DNA of 64,000 nt from DATAOG01 sp963798075 (GTDB lineage Bacteria; Pseudomonadota; Alphaproteobacteria; Geminicoccales; Geminicoccaceae), in assembly GCA_963798075.1 (NCBI GenBank), contig CAWCRU010000019.1, positions 62,001-126,000 on the forward strand, in the 5' to 3' direction. Both the position numbers and the translations under genes were made by a program. Position 1 is the first letter of the stretch, and every line of letters starts with the position of its first letter. Shown here piece by piece: positions 31,511 through 41,982 of the stretch. Under the pieces are notes generated by a model that saw nothing but the letters and a program-made list of their open reading frames with translations, was not told where the DNA came from and did not search any database.

Positions 31511-32456
31511 ATGCATCCGATCTGCGTCACCTGCGGCGTGCAGTTCGCCGGATGCGAGCGGGCGCCGGAGGTTTGTCCGGTCTGTGCGGACGAGCGGCAG
31601 TTCGTGGGTTGGGCGGGGCAGAGGTGGACCACGCTCGAGGCGTTGCGCGGGAGCCATCGGCTGGCGGTGCGGGATGAGGGTGACGGGCTGCTCGGGATCG
31701 GTTGCGAGCCGCGGTTTGCGATCGGGCAGCGGGCGTTGCTGGTGCCCGCGAGGCCCAAGGAGGGCCGGGGCGGAATTTGCTTTGGGACTGCATCAGCCTG
31801 ATCGATGCGGCCGCGGTGCGCGTGGTCGAGGGGCTGGGCGGGCTCGGCGGGATCGCGGTCTCGCATCCGCATTTTTATGCCTCGATGGTCGAGTGGAGCC
31901 GGGCGTTCGGGGGGGCGCCGATCTGGCTGCACGCAGATGACCGGGCGTGGGTGATGCGGCCGGACAAGGCGGTCCGGTTCTGGGAGGGGGAAAAGCTGGA
32001 GCTCGGGGCCGGGGCTCACGCTGGTCCGGCTCGGCGGGCATTTTCCGGGCGGTCAGGTGCTGCATTGGGCGGATGCGGCGGACGGCCGCGGCGCGCTTTT
32101 GAGCGGTGACATCGTCCAGGTGGTCCAGGACCGCCGCTTCGTGAGCTTCATGCGCTCTTATCCGAACTTCATTCCGCTGCCGGCGGCCGCGGTCGGGCGG
32201 ATCGTCCGGCGGCTCGAGCCTTATCCGTTCGAGCGGATCTTTGGCGGCTGGTTCGACCTCGTGCTGCGCGCGGATGCCAAGGCCGCGCTCGGCCGCTCGG
32301 CCGCTCGCTATCTGGACGCGCTGGCCGGCGAGGCATCCGACGGCGCGACATTACCCAGATTTCATCTGGCGGCCATCTCCTGTCCACAGCGGCGGGCGTC
32401 CATCTGGGGATGGCGGCTCGCAGGCCGGGCGCCAGCCACTCCAGCGAAAGGGTTGA
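31511..32456 (+). CDS. MBL-fold metallo-hydrolase-like protein with N-terminal zinc-ribbon (frameshifted)
   Basis: The N-terminus holds a CxxC pair set (CVTCGVQFAGC, CPVCADERQFVGW) like a small zinc ribbon. It continues through the metallo-beta-lactamase-type core: LLWDCISLIDAAAV, AVSHPHFYASMVEWSRAFG, LHADDRAWVM, VRLGGHFPGGQVLHW and ALLSGDIVQVVQDR. These match a family of uncharacterised MBL-fold hydrolases. The frame changes near 31760 (-1) and 32010 (+1). The true C-terminus is uncertain: the domain appears to end near 32335 (RYLDALAG) but no stop occurs there, and I use the first stop in the next frame. It begins 4 bases after mazF. Confidence 0.7.
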
Positions 32457-32459
32457 CCC

Positions 32460-32738
32460 ATGATCATGCGTTGCGTCGTTCCGTTGACGGCGGCGGCAGC
32501 GTTCGGGCTGCTGGCGACGTCCGCCCTGGCGGCCCAGGCCGGCCCGTCGGCCGCCTCGCAGCGGTGCACCCAGTTGGAAACGCAGGTCGCAACCGTGCTG
32601 CCCGAAGCCATTCCGAGCATGGTCCAAAAGGCGACCAGCGAGCACGCGGAAGGTGCCAGGCTCTGCAACGCCGGCAAGACCGAGCAGGGCATTGCGACCC
32701 TCGAGCGCGCGCTGAACGACGCGCTCTACCGCGGTTAG
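32460..32738 (+). CDS. Small exported protein of unknown function
   Basis: The 92-residue product has a clear signal peptide (MIMRCVVPLTAAAAFGLLAT, cleavage after ALAA) and a helical mature part with two cysteines (RCTQLETQV and ARLCNAGKTEQG) that could pair. The mature C-terminus TEQGIATLERALNDALYRG resembles half a TPR unit. The function is unknown. The base composition is like the chromosome average. Confidence 0.7.
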   Translation: MIMRCVVPLTAAAAFGLLATSALAAQAGPSAASQRCTQLETQVATVLPEAIPSMVQKATSEHAEGARLCNAGKTEQGIATLERALNDALYRG

Positions 32739-32795
32739 CCGGCGGCGGCCGGCGCAGGAGGTGCCAGCCCGCGCCGCGCCCTCCGGCGCCGTTCC

Positions 32796-33667
32796 TCAGC
32801 CGGCAAAGAAGGCGAGCAGCGCGTCCGCGGTCTCCTGCGGGCGCTCCTCGGGCAGGAAATGGCCGCAGTCGAGGGCCTGGCCGGAGACGTCGCCGAAAGC
32901 CCGCTCGCGCCAGGTCGCGAGCACGTCGAAATGGCGCTCCATCAGGCCGCGCCGGCCCCAGAGCGCCAGCACCGGACAGGCGATCCTGCGCTCGAGGTCG
33001 GCCTCGTCGTGCGCGAGGTCGATCGAGGCGGCCGCCCGGTAGTCCTCGCAGGTGGCGTGGATCGTGGCCGGGTCCTCGAAGCAGCGCTCGTACTCGGCGA
33101 GCGCCTCGGGCGCGAAGGCCTCGAGGCCCGTCCCCAGCGCCCGAGCAGCCAATGGAGATAAAAGACCGGGTCGGCGCCGATCAGGTGCTCGGGCAGGTCG
33201 CGCGGCTGGATCAGGAAGAACCAGTGGTAGTAGCCGGTCGCGATCTCCTGGTCGGTCGCGCGGAAGATCGTGCGGGTCGGCACGATGTCGAGCACGGCGA
33301 GCCGCGCACCCGCTCGGGATGGTCGAGCGCCAGGCGGTGCGCCACCCGGCCGCCGCGGTCGTGGCCCACGACCAGAAGCGCTGGTGACCGAGCGCGGCCA
33401 TCGCCTCGACCAGGTCGCCGCAGTCGCGCGCTTGCTGTAGACGCGATGAGCGGGGTCGGAGGCGGGCTTGCCGCTGTCGCCGTAGCCGCGCAGATCCGGG
33501 CAGACGACGGTGAAGCGCGCCGGCCAGCCGGGCGCCACCCGATGCCACATGGAGTGGGTCTGCGGATAGCCGTGCAGCAGCAGGACGGGCGGGCCCGAGC
33601 CGCCGGTGCGCAGGTGGATCGTGGTCTCGGCGGTGCGCAGCGCGCGCGTCTCGAAGCCCTCGAACAT
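32796..33667 (-). pseudogene. Haloacetate-dehalogenase-like alpha/beta hydrolase, broken by four frameshifts
   Basis: The residues recovered from three frames form one alpha/beta hydrolase of about 290 residues: LLLHGYPQTHSMWHRVAP, VVCPDLRGYGDSGKP, VVGHDRGGRVAHRLALDHP, YYHWFFLIQPRDLPEHLIG and CGHFLPEERPQETADALLAF. GHDRGG has Asp at the nucleophile position, as in fluoroacetate dehalogenases, and the final His is present. Breaks lie near 33433, 33385, 33303 and 33140, all net -1. Four single-base losses in one gene could be true decay or a poorly read stretch. It lies 75 bases beyond the hydroxyproline epimerase stop, on the same strand. Confidence 0.75.
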
Positions 33668-33742
33668 CGGTTTGCCCCCATAGCAGGCAGCTGCTGCCGG
33701 GCCCCCTTCGCGCCTGCCCGGGCCTGGTGAAGCCGGCCGCGA

Positions 33743-34752
33743 TCAGCCCTGGCGCAGCTGGAAGCCGTGGGCATAGGGGTCGCGCGGATCGACGAAGATC
33801 GTGTTCAGCCCGGTCAGGCGCGCCCAGCCGGCGACGCTCGGGATGATCGCTGCGGGGCGGCCGACCTGGGCCGGGGCCTCGACGCGGCCCTCGAACAGGC
33901 TGCCGATGATGCTCTCGTGCACGAAGTCGTCGCCGACCGCGAGCTTGCCCCTGGCCGCGAGCTGCGCGATCCGCGCCGAGGTGCCGGTGCCGCAGGGGCT
34001 GCGGTCGATCGCGCTGGCGCCGTAGAAGACCGCGTTGCGGCCGTGCGCCTTGGGATCGCGCGCCGGCCCGGTCCACATGATGTGGGAGACGCCGGCGATG
34101 GTCGGATCGTCCGGATGGGCGATCTCGACCCGCTCGTTGCAGGCGCCGGCGCAGCTCCGGGCTGAGCCGCAGGATGTCGCCCGCGGACAGGTCGTCGAGG
34201 CCGCCGATAGCCCGGCTGCGGCTCGACGATCGCGTAGAAGTTGCCGCCATAGGCGATGTCGACCACGAGCTCGCCGAGCTCCGGGCAGTCGATCCGGACC
34301 TCGGGCAGCGCCAGGTAGCTCGCGACGTTGGTGAGGCGCACCCGCTCGACGAACCGGCCGGCCCGCTCGTAGGCGGCGAGCACCAGCCCGGCCGGCGTGT
34401 CGAGGCGGACTTCGCCCTCGGTCCGCGGGCTCACGAGCCCCTGCTCGAGGGCGAAGGTGACCGTGCCGATCGTGCCGTGGCCGCACATCGGCAGGCAGCC
34501 GGAAACCTCGATGTAGAGGACGCCGATGTCGCAGTCCGCCCGGCAGGGCGGGTAGAGGATCGCCCCGGACATGATGTCGTGGCCGCGCGGCTCGAACATC
34601 AGGGCGGTCCGGATCCAGTCGTAGCGCGCGAGAAAATCCTGGCGCCGCTCGCTCATCGAGGCGCCCTCCAGCAGCGGCCCGCCGCCCGCGACCAGGCGCA
34701 CCGGATTGCCGCAGGTGTGGCCGTCGATGCAGAAGAAGGTTTTTCCGGACAT
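33743..34752 (-). CDS. Proline racemase family, 4-hydroxyproline 2-epimerase type (two frameshifts)
   Basis: These enzymes epimerise trans-4-hydroxy-L-proline at C2 using two cysteines. Both are present: CLPMCGHGTIGTVTF and DRSPCGTGTSARIAQLAA, so a dehydratase (which has Thr in one place) is less likely. Other landmarks are DGHTCGNPVRLVAGG and TIAGVSHIMWTGPA. Length is about 335 residues as expected. The frame breaks at about 34200 and 34150, both net +1, probably errors. It starts 17 bases after the DUF1326 gene on the same strand. No other hydroxyproline catabolic gene is adjacent. Confidence 0.87.
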
Positions 34753-34769
34753 AGGGCCGGCGCCCGTCC

Positions 34770-35370
34770 TCAGCCGCCCTGGTAGGCAAACGGGGAAAAG
34801 AAGCCGTTGCGGTCCGAGATCGCCCAGGTCATGTGGTGGTCGGTGTAGTCGAGCCGCTTGGACTTGGCGACGACCGCCGGCTCGCCGGGTGCGACGCACA
34901 AGGGATGGCCGCTGATCGTCACCTGGCCGCCGCCCTGGCCCTCGATCGCCTCGATCTCGGCCGGCGCGATGTTCGGGATCGCGAGGCTTCGCCGCTTGCC
35001 CTGCGCCCGGTAGTCGATCTTGACGCTCGCGACCCCCAGCACGTCCTCGACGAACGAGGCGAGCACCGCCGGATGGCCGCCCGCCTGGCCGGCGAAGATC
35101 CTGGTCAGCGCCTGCTTCTGGGCATCGCTCGCGCGCTGCGTCCAGATAGAGCGCCGCCTGCCACTTGGTCTCGACCATGGTGCCGGGCGCGGTGACCGCG
35201 ATGGCGACGTTGAGGCCGGCGAGGTCGGTCTGGCCGTCCTGGCCCTGGTCGACGTGCCAGGCGATCAGCACCCGGCACTCGCCCTCGGTCGGCGGGCTGA
35301 GGAACACGCAGGGGCAGGCGACATCGCAGTTGCAGGTCTCGAAATAGGTGCCCTTCAGTTGCCAGCTCAT
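34770..35370 (-). CDS. DUF1326 domain protein (one frameshift)
   Basis: The protein starts MSWQLKGTYFETCNCDVACP and has the cysteine-rich CNCDVACPCVF motif that defines DUF1326. It continues IAWHVDQGQDGQTDLAGLNV and ends YTDHHMTWAISDRNGFFSPF. Length is about 200 residues. The frame shifts (+1) near 35145. The start at 35370 is preferred over ATG 35376 because the GGGAGG ribosome site is then 7 bases away. The function of DUF1326 is unknown; the Cys cluster suggests metal binding. Confidence 0.85.
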
Positions 35371-35440
35371 CGGCATGCCTCCCTTGCTCGTGACGTTCAC
35401 TGCAATCTGGTCGCCTTCGCGCGCGCGCGGCAACCGCCGC

Positions 35441-38400
35441 TCACGCGAGCTGGTCGAGCAGCGCCTTGGCGTCCTTGAGATCGGCGGTCTCGAAGCCCTC
35501 GGTGAACCAGTCATACAGCGGGGCGAGCAGCTCGCGGGCCTCTGCCACCTTACACTGGTCGCGCCACCGCCGGGCGAGGCTGGACGCGGCACGGAGCTCC
35601 AACGATTTTGCCTCCTGGTGGCGCGCCACGTCGAGCGCCTGGTGAAAGCAGGCCTCGGCGGCGGTCGAGGCTTTGGCTGGAGCTGCCAGCAGCAGCTCGC
35701 CTTGCAACCGATGGATCTCCGCCTCGTAGAAGCGCTCGCCAGACGTCTCGATCAGATCGGCAGCCTCCTGCAACGCCTCGAGCCCTTCCTCCCGCGACCC
35801 CTCGGCACGCAGCACCTCGGCGAGCAACGCCAGGTGGTATGACCTTTGAAAGACCGCGCCCGAGGCCCGATAGGCGTCGAGACCGCCCTGGATCTGCCGC
35901 AACCCGGCCTTGCCCTGCCCGCTGGCGGCCCCTGCGGCGCCCTGCATGATCTGACCGGCCGCGAGCACCAGCGCGAAGCCATGCTTCCCCGCCAACGTCA
36001 TCGCGCCAGCCGCTCGCTCATCCACGATCGGCCAGTCCCGCCGGAACGCGTGGAGGACGGCGTTCCAGTACAGGCCGCGCGACTCGGTGTAGGGATGCTT
36101 GACCTGCTCGAGCAGTGCCAATGTCTGCCGACTGCGTTCGAGCGCCTGATCCGGATAGCCCAGCAACCACAGCGACCAGGCCCAGTAGGCATTGGCCGTA
36201 GCCCCAATTTCCAAGCCATAGCGAAAGGCAAGCGGCAGGTGTTGCTCGCGATCGTACTCGGCGAGGGACTGTTCGAAATGCCGGCAGGCGAGCGCCGGCT
36301 GGCCCGCCTGCACCAGACTGACGCCCAAGGCCATATGTCCCGCCGCCCGGGCTCCCAAATCCCCGGCGTGCTGCGCCTGCTCCAGGAGCTCATTGGCGAC
36401 GTCGATCAACTCCTGATATCGCGCTCGCACCCAGATCGAGCAGGTACACGCCGAACAGCACCGGGTAGATGTCCTCGGTGCCGCCGACCAGGTGGCACAG
36501 CTCGCGGGCGCGATGATAGATCCGCGCCGCCTCCGAGGAGCCATAGCCCTGGGTTGCCATGATCACCGGGCCGAGCGTGCTTTGGAAGGCAAGCTCCTGC
36601 TTGGCCCGCTCCGGCGTGTCCGCCAGCTCCGACAGCATGGCGAGCCCCTGGCGCAGGTGGACGATCGCCTCGGGATACGCCGATTGCCGCGCCGCGCGCC
36701 GGCCCGCCTCGAGCCAATACGCCACGGCCGGTCCGGTGGCGCAGGCTTCGCTGTAGTGGTGGGCCAGCAACTCAGGTTGCGCCTCGACGACGTCCGGGAA
36801 CTTGCGCTCCAGCAGCTCGGCCACCTGCTGATGGTATTGCTGGCGATTGCGCCGCAGGAGCGACTGGTAGGCCGCGTCCTGGACCAGCGCGTGCTTGAAG
36901 GTGTAGCGCGCCCGCGGCGGCCGGCCGCGCTGGTAGAGCAGCTCGGCGTCGACCAGCTGGGCCAGCCCCTCCTGCAGCATGGTCTCGCCGACGGTCGATA
37001 GGCCGGAGATCATCTCGTGGGCGAACTCACGCGCCAGCACCGAGCCGAGCTGCGCGATCTCACGCACCTGCGGGAGGCGGTCGAGGCGCGCCATCAGCGA
37101 TTCCTGCAGGGTCGCTGGAATCGCGAGCGACGACAGCGGGCCGGTCAGCTCGAAGCGCCCCCCCGTCACGCGCAGGATGTCCGAGGCCAGGATGGTCTTG
37201 GTCAGCTCCTCGACGTAGAGCGGGACCCCGTCGGTCTTGATCACGATGTGCTCGACCACCTCGGTCGGCAACGGCTTGGCGCCGGCCAGCCGCGCCACCA
37301 GGGCCTCGCTGTGCGCCCGCTCCAGCCGGTTGAGGGTGATCGGCGTCATGTGCGAGCGGCTGGGCACGGCGGCATGAAGTCCGGGCGGAACGTGAGCACG
37401 ATCAGAAGCGACACCGTCGGCGCCTGCTCGATCAGGAGCCCGAGCAACTCCAGGGTCGAGGGGTCGGCCCAGTGCAGGTCCTCCCACAAGGTCAGCAGCG
37501 GCTGGCGCTCGGCCTCCTCGAGCATCCAGGCGATCAGCGCGTCCTGGGTATGCTGCTTCTGCTGCGGTGGGCTCAGCGCCTGCGGCGGGTAGCGCCCCTC
37601 GGGCAGCGCCAAGGACAACAGCGAGGCGAACAGCGGCACCACCTCTGCGAGCGGCTGGCTGGAGCGGCCGAGCATCGCTTCCAGCGAAGCAAGGCGAGTC
37701 TCGGCGGCATCTTCCGGTTGCCACAGCAGCAACCGCTTGACGTGCTCGATGACCGGGTAGAGGGCGCTGTTTGCGTGATAAGGCGAGCAGCGAAAGGCGA
37801 TTCGGGGCAGCCCCTCGGCGCGCACCTCGGCGCGCAGCCCGTCGACCAGCACGCTCTTGCCGATCCCGGCCTCGCCGCTGATCAGCACGACCTGGCCGCG
37901 GCCCTCGTCCTTGGTGCTCTGCCAGGCGCGGCGCAGCAGCCCGGTCTCCTCGTCGCGCCCGATCAGCGCCCGCGGCGCCGCCCCGCTTTCGGTCTCGGCG
38001 TCCTCGGCAACGTCGGCGACGAGCCCCGTCACCCCCCAGACCTTGATCCGGCCCGAGATGCCTTTCAGCTCGTGGGCACCGAGGTCCTGGTAGAGGAAGG
38101 CGTCGCCCGCGATCTCCCTGGTCAGCGTGCCGACGACGATGCCGTTGCGCCCGGCCAGGCCCTGCAGCCGGGCGGCGACGTTCGGCGCCTCGCCGATCAC
38201 GGTGCGCTCCTGGGCGAGGCCCTCGCCGACGATCTCGCCGACCATCACGAGGCCGGTTGCGATGCCGATCCGGACCGCGATCTCGATCCCCTGGGCCCGC
38301 CCCAATTCGGCGTTCAGCACGGCCATCGCCGCGACGATCGCGAGCCCGCTGCGGACCGCCCGCTCGGCGTTGCGCTCCAGGGACTTGGGATAGCCGAAAT

Positions 38401-38941
38401 AGACCAGGATGCCGTCGCCCATGTACTTGGCGACGAAGCCCTCAAACTCCCGGATGATCGCGGTGCAGCACTGCTGATAGGCCCGGATCAGGTCCTGCAG
38501 ATCTTCGGGGTCGAGCCGGGCCGAGAGCGCGGTCGAATCCGCCAGATCGCAGAACATCACCGTCAACGGCCGCCGTTCGGCGTCGCTCGCGACGGGCTCG
38601 GCCGCGGGCAAACTTCCCGGGCGGCGACCGCCGATGGTGGGCAGGGCGAAGCCGGCAAGGCACGCTGATGCCGCGGACCGGCGGCAGCACCACCGCGGAC
38701 GCACCACAAGGGGCGCCGGTAACGAGGCTCGCCGCTCAAGCGTTGCCGAGCCCTCGCCGGCCCAGACGAGGATTTCTCCGTCCTGATCGAGCGCGATCCG
38801 CTCGACCTGAACGAGCTCGAACCTCAAGTCCTCGAGGCAGGCGTCATCCAGATCGAACTCCCGCTTCAGGGCCCGATACGAGACGCGCTGCCGGTGGCGC
38901 AGCAGAGCCGTTACGATGGCCAGCAAGTCGAAAAACCGCAT
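35441..38941 (-). CDS. Adenylate/guanylate cyclase, ATPase and TPR multidomain protein (two frameshifts)
   Basis: The product is about 1,165 residues. Residues 1-60 look like a small winged-helix region (YRALKREFDLDDACLEDL). From about 130 to 320 is a class III nucleotide cyclase with two metal-binding Asp residues (LTVMFCDLADST and YMGDGILVYFGYP). An AAA/STAND-type ATPase follows (Walker A GEAGIGKSVLV, then LWEDLHWADPSTLELLG). The rest is a TPR superhelix (HHYSEACATGPAVAYWLEAG and later repeats). The same architecture is widespread in Rhizobiales as putative signalling proteins. Frame breaks are near 37365 (-1) and 36420 (+1). It stands alone on the minus strand, convergent with nothing nearby. 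Confidence 0.85.
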
Positions 38942-39128
38942 CGATCAATCCATTCGAGACCGACGCGCCCCACCGCATCGGTTCATACGGTCTCGACCCG
39001 AGATCGATGCGAAATCATCGTACAGCATCGAAGCCGCAAAGTCGCGCGCCGTCTCGCCGTCGTCTGCGCGCCCCTGCGCCCGTGGCGGGGCCGGGCGCGG
39101 GAGTATGGGGATCGGCTTTCTCGGACCC

Positions 39129-39922
39129 TCAGCCGAGCAGCAGGCTGTCGTCCTCGAGCCGGCCGCGGACTTCCGAGAACCTCGCGACCAGGTCGATGAC
39201 CTCGAGGCCGGCGCGCTGGGGCCCCGCGACGTCGAGGCAGATCCGGCCCTCGTGGAGCATGACGGTGCGCGTGCCGCAATCCAGCGCCTGGCGCATGCTG
39301 TGGGTCACCATGAGCGTGGTCAGGCGCTGCTCGGCGACGATCTCGCGGGTCAGCTCGAGCACGAACTCGGCGGTCTTGGGGTCGAGCGCCGCGGTGTGCT
39401 CGTCGAGCAAGCAGGATCTGCATCGGCGCGAGCGTCGCCATCAGGAGGCTGACCGCCTGGCGCTGGCCGCCCGAGAGCAGCCCCATGGGATCGCCCAGGC
39501 GCTTCTCCAGGCCCAGGCCGAGGTCGGGCGAGCCGCGCGCAAAGCTCGCCGCGCAGGCTGCGGTGCAAGGCTCGGCCAAGGCCACGCCGACGGCCGCGGG
39601 CGGCGGCGAGCGCCAGGTTCTCCTCGATCGTGAGCGCAGCGCAGCTGCCGGCCTGCGGGTCCTGGAACACCCGCGCGATCAGCCGCGCGCGGGCGCTCGG
39701 GGACCAGCCGGTGATGTCCTGGCCGGCGATCTCGATGCGGCCGCGCTCGGGCGTCGCATCGCCGGTGAGCGCGTTCAGGAGCGTCGACTTGCCGGCGCCA
39801 TTGGAGCCGATCACGGTCACGAACTCGGCTTCGGCCAGCGCGAGGTCGATGCCGGCCAGCGCCCGGGTCTCGAGCACGGTGCCGCGGCCGAAGGTGACCT
39901 CGAGCCCCTCGAGGCGGATCAT
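39129..39922 (-). CDS. ABC transporter ATP-binding protein of an ABC_sub_bind-type importer (two frameshifts)
   Basis: This is the ATPase subunit. It has Walker A (IGSNGAGKSTLLNAL), Q-loop (ARVFQDPQAG), signature (LLSGGQRQAVSLL), Walker B (ILLLDEHTAALDP) and the H-loop (MVTHSMRQAL). The frame changes near 39545 and 39410, both net +1. Its ATG overlaps the permease stop as ATGA. With the permease and binding protein it forms a complete importer like TrpXYZ. The substrate may be an aromatic amino acid or another small compound. Confidence 0.87.
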
Positions 39923-40821
39923 GCCCGCGCCTGGCGGGAGAGCAGCGCGCGTAGCGGGTTGCGGGCGCCCGGCAGGATCAGGGCGAGGCCCACCAGGACC
40001 GCGGTCACGAGGTTGAGGTCGGACGCCTGCAGGCCCAGCACGTGCGCGTTCAGCGCCAGGGCCACCGCGAGCCGGTAGAGGATCGAGCCGAGGACGGCGG
40101 CCACGACCACGACGCCGATCCGGCGCGCCGGCAGCAGGGTCTCGCCGACGATCACGGCCGCGAGGCCGACCACGATCGTGCCGGTGCCGATCGTGATGTC
40201 GGCAAAGCCGTTGGTCTGGGCGAAGAGCGCGCCGGCCAGCGCCACCAGCGCGTTGCTGAGCGCGATGCCGACGCAGATCGCGCGGCCGGTGGCGATCCCC
40301 TGGGCGCGCGCCATGTGCGGATTGGCGCCGGTCGCGCGCAGGGCCAGGCCATAGTCGCTGGCGAGGAAGCGGGCGAGCAGCGCCATGACGATCAGGAGCG
40401 CGACGCCGACCAGGGCGGGCGTCAGCAGCATGGCGCGGACGCCCAGGCCCGCAAACGGCGTCAGCACCGTCGGCTCGCCGAGGAGCGCGATGTTGGGCCG
40501 GCCCATGATCCGAAGGTTGATCGAGAACAGCGCGATCATGGTCAGGATGCTGGCGAGCAGGTGCAGGATCTTGAAGCGGACGTTGAGCAGCGCCGTGACC
40601 AGGCCCGCGAGCGCGCCGGCCAGGATCGCGAGCAGGGTCGCGAGCCAGGGATCGATGCCGGCGACGATGGCGCGCGCCGCGACCGCCGCCCCCAGCGGGA
40701 AGCTGCCGTCGACCGTGAGGTCGGGAAAGCTCAGCACCCGAAACGACAAGAACACGCCGAGCGCCACCAAGCCGTAGACCAGGCCGAGCTCGAGCGCGCC
40801 GAACAGCGCCACCTGGTTCAA
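39919..40821 (-). CDS. ABC transporter permease (branched-chain-type fold)
   Basis: The permease has about 300 residues and 8-9 membrane helices (for example LELGLVYGLVALGVFLSF, LHLLASILTMIALFSINL, IGVVVVAAVLGSILYRLA). The motif LSFPDLTVDGSFPLGAAVAA and the coupling segment LRATGANPHMARAQGI are typical of permeases that pair with ABC_sub_bind proteins. The start is uncertain: I use TTG 40821 (LNQVALFGALE); GTG nine bases later is possible. It lies between the binding-protein and ATPase genes. Confidence 0.85.
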   Translation of the reverse strand: MNQVALFGALELGLVYGLVALGVFLSFRVLSFPDLTVDGSFPLGAAVAARAIVAGIDPWLATLLAILAGALAGLVTALLNVRFKILHLLASILTMIALFSINLRIMGRPNIALLGEPTVLTPFAGLGVRAMLLTPALVGVALLIVMALLARFLASDYGLALRATGANPHMARAQGIATGRAICVGIALSNALVALAGALFAQTNGFADITIGTGTIVVGLAAVIVGETLLPARRIGVVVVAAVLGSILYRLAVALALNAHVLGLQASDLNLVTAVLVGLALILPGARNPLRALLSRQARA

Positions 40822-40919
40822 GGGCGGCTGCCTGCCCTGGCGTCGGCGCGGGCGCGGCGCGGCCGGCGCCGGGCGAGCGGCCGGCGGGCGGGGGGTCTCA
40901 AGCGCACAACGCAGGGGGC

Positions 40920-41903
40920 CTAGTCGATCACGACCTTGGCCCGCTTGATGACCGCGTCCGGGATCTTGATGCCCATGGCTTCGGCGGCGCCGGGGTTGAC
41001 GAACAGCTGGGTCGTCTGGACGCTTTCGACGGGCAGGTCGCCGGGCTTCTCGCCCTTGAGGACGCGCGCGACCATCTTGCCGGTCTGGCGGCCGAGGTCG
41101 TAATAGTTGAAGCCGAGCGCCGCGATCGCGCCGCGCGGCACCGAATCGGTGTCGCCCGCGAACACCGGCAACTGGTTGTCGGTGCCGACCTTGACGATCG
41201 CCTCGAGGGCGGTGACCACGGTGTTGTCGGTCGGCACGTAGATCGCATCGACCTCGCCGATCAGGCTCTGCGCGGCGGCCAGGACGTCGGCGGAGCGCGG
41301 CGCCACCGCCTCGGCGATCGTCAGGCCGCGGGCGGGGGCCTCCTTCTTGAGCAGCGCGAGCAGGGTCACCGAATTGGCCTCGCCCGGGTTGTAGATCACG
41401 CCCAGATCCGTGGCGTCGGGCATGATCTCCTTGATGAGGTCGAGATGCAGGCCGATCGGCGACAGATCCGACATGCCGGTGACGTTGCCGCCCGGATGCT
41501 CGAGATCGTCGACCAGCTTGGCGCCGATAGGGTCGGTGACGGCGGTGAACACGACCGGGATGTCCTTGGTGGCGCCGACCACGGCCTGCGCCGAGGGCGT
41601 CGAGATCGGCACGATGACGTCCGGCTTGTCGCCGACGAACTTCTGCGCGATCTGGGCCGCGGTCGCGGGGTTGCCCTGGGCGCTCTCGAACAGGAAGTCG
41701 AGATTGTGCCCCTCCTCGTAGCCCTCGGCGGCGAGCTCGTCCTTGATCCCATTGCGCGCGGCGTCGAGCGCCGGGTGCTCGACGATTTGCGTGACCGCCA
41801 CGGTCTTGAGCTCTTGGGCGAGCGTGACCGGAGCGCCAAGGGTCAGCGCCAGAGCGGCCAGAGCGCCGAGCCCGGCACTGGCCAAAGTGCGACGCGAGAG
41901 CAT
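40920..41903 (-). CDS. ABC transporter substrate-binding protein, ABC_sub_bind family
   Basis: The 327-residue periplasmic protein has a signal peptide (RRTLASAGLGALAALALTL, cleavage after LAQE). The family pattern is seen: VAVTQIVEHPALDAARNGIK, VPISTPSAQAVVGATKDIP, PGGNVTGMSDLSPI, GVIYNPGEANSV and GFNYYDLGRQTG. AAAGGAGG stands 7 bases before ATG 41903. First gene of the importer operon. In Firmicutes related systems (TrpX) import tryptophan, but here I see no T-box or other leader element that would indicate the substrate. Confidence 0.9.
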   Translation of the reverse strand: MLSRRTLASAGLGALAALALTLGAPVTLAQELKTVAVTQIVEHPALDAARNGIKDELAAEGYEEGHNLDFLFESAQGNPATAAQIAQKFVGDKPDVIVPISTPSAQAVVGATKDIPVVFTAVTDPIGAKLVDDLEHPGGNVTGMSDLSPIGLHLDLIKEIMPDATDLGVIYNPGEANSVTLLALLKKEAPARGLTIAEAVAPRSADVLAAAQSLIGEVDAIYVPTDNTVVTALEAIVKVGTDNQLPVFAGDTDSVPRGAIAALGFNYYDLGRQTGKMVARVLKGEKPGDLPVESVQTTQLFVNPGAAEAMGIKIPDAVIKRAKVVID

Positions 41904-41982
41904 GATGCAGCCTCCTTTTGAACCTGTACCGGAGGCTATCAGGCCTGACCACCCGCCGTCGAGCCCGCGCTTGGCGGTCGCT

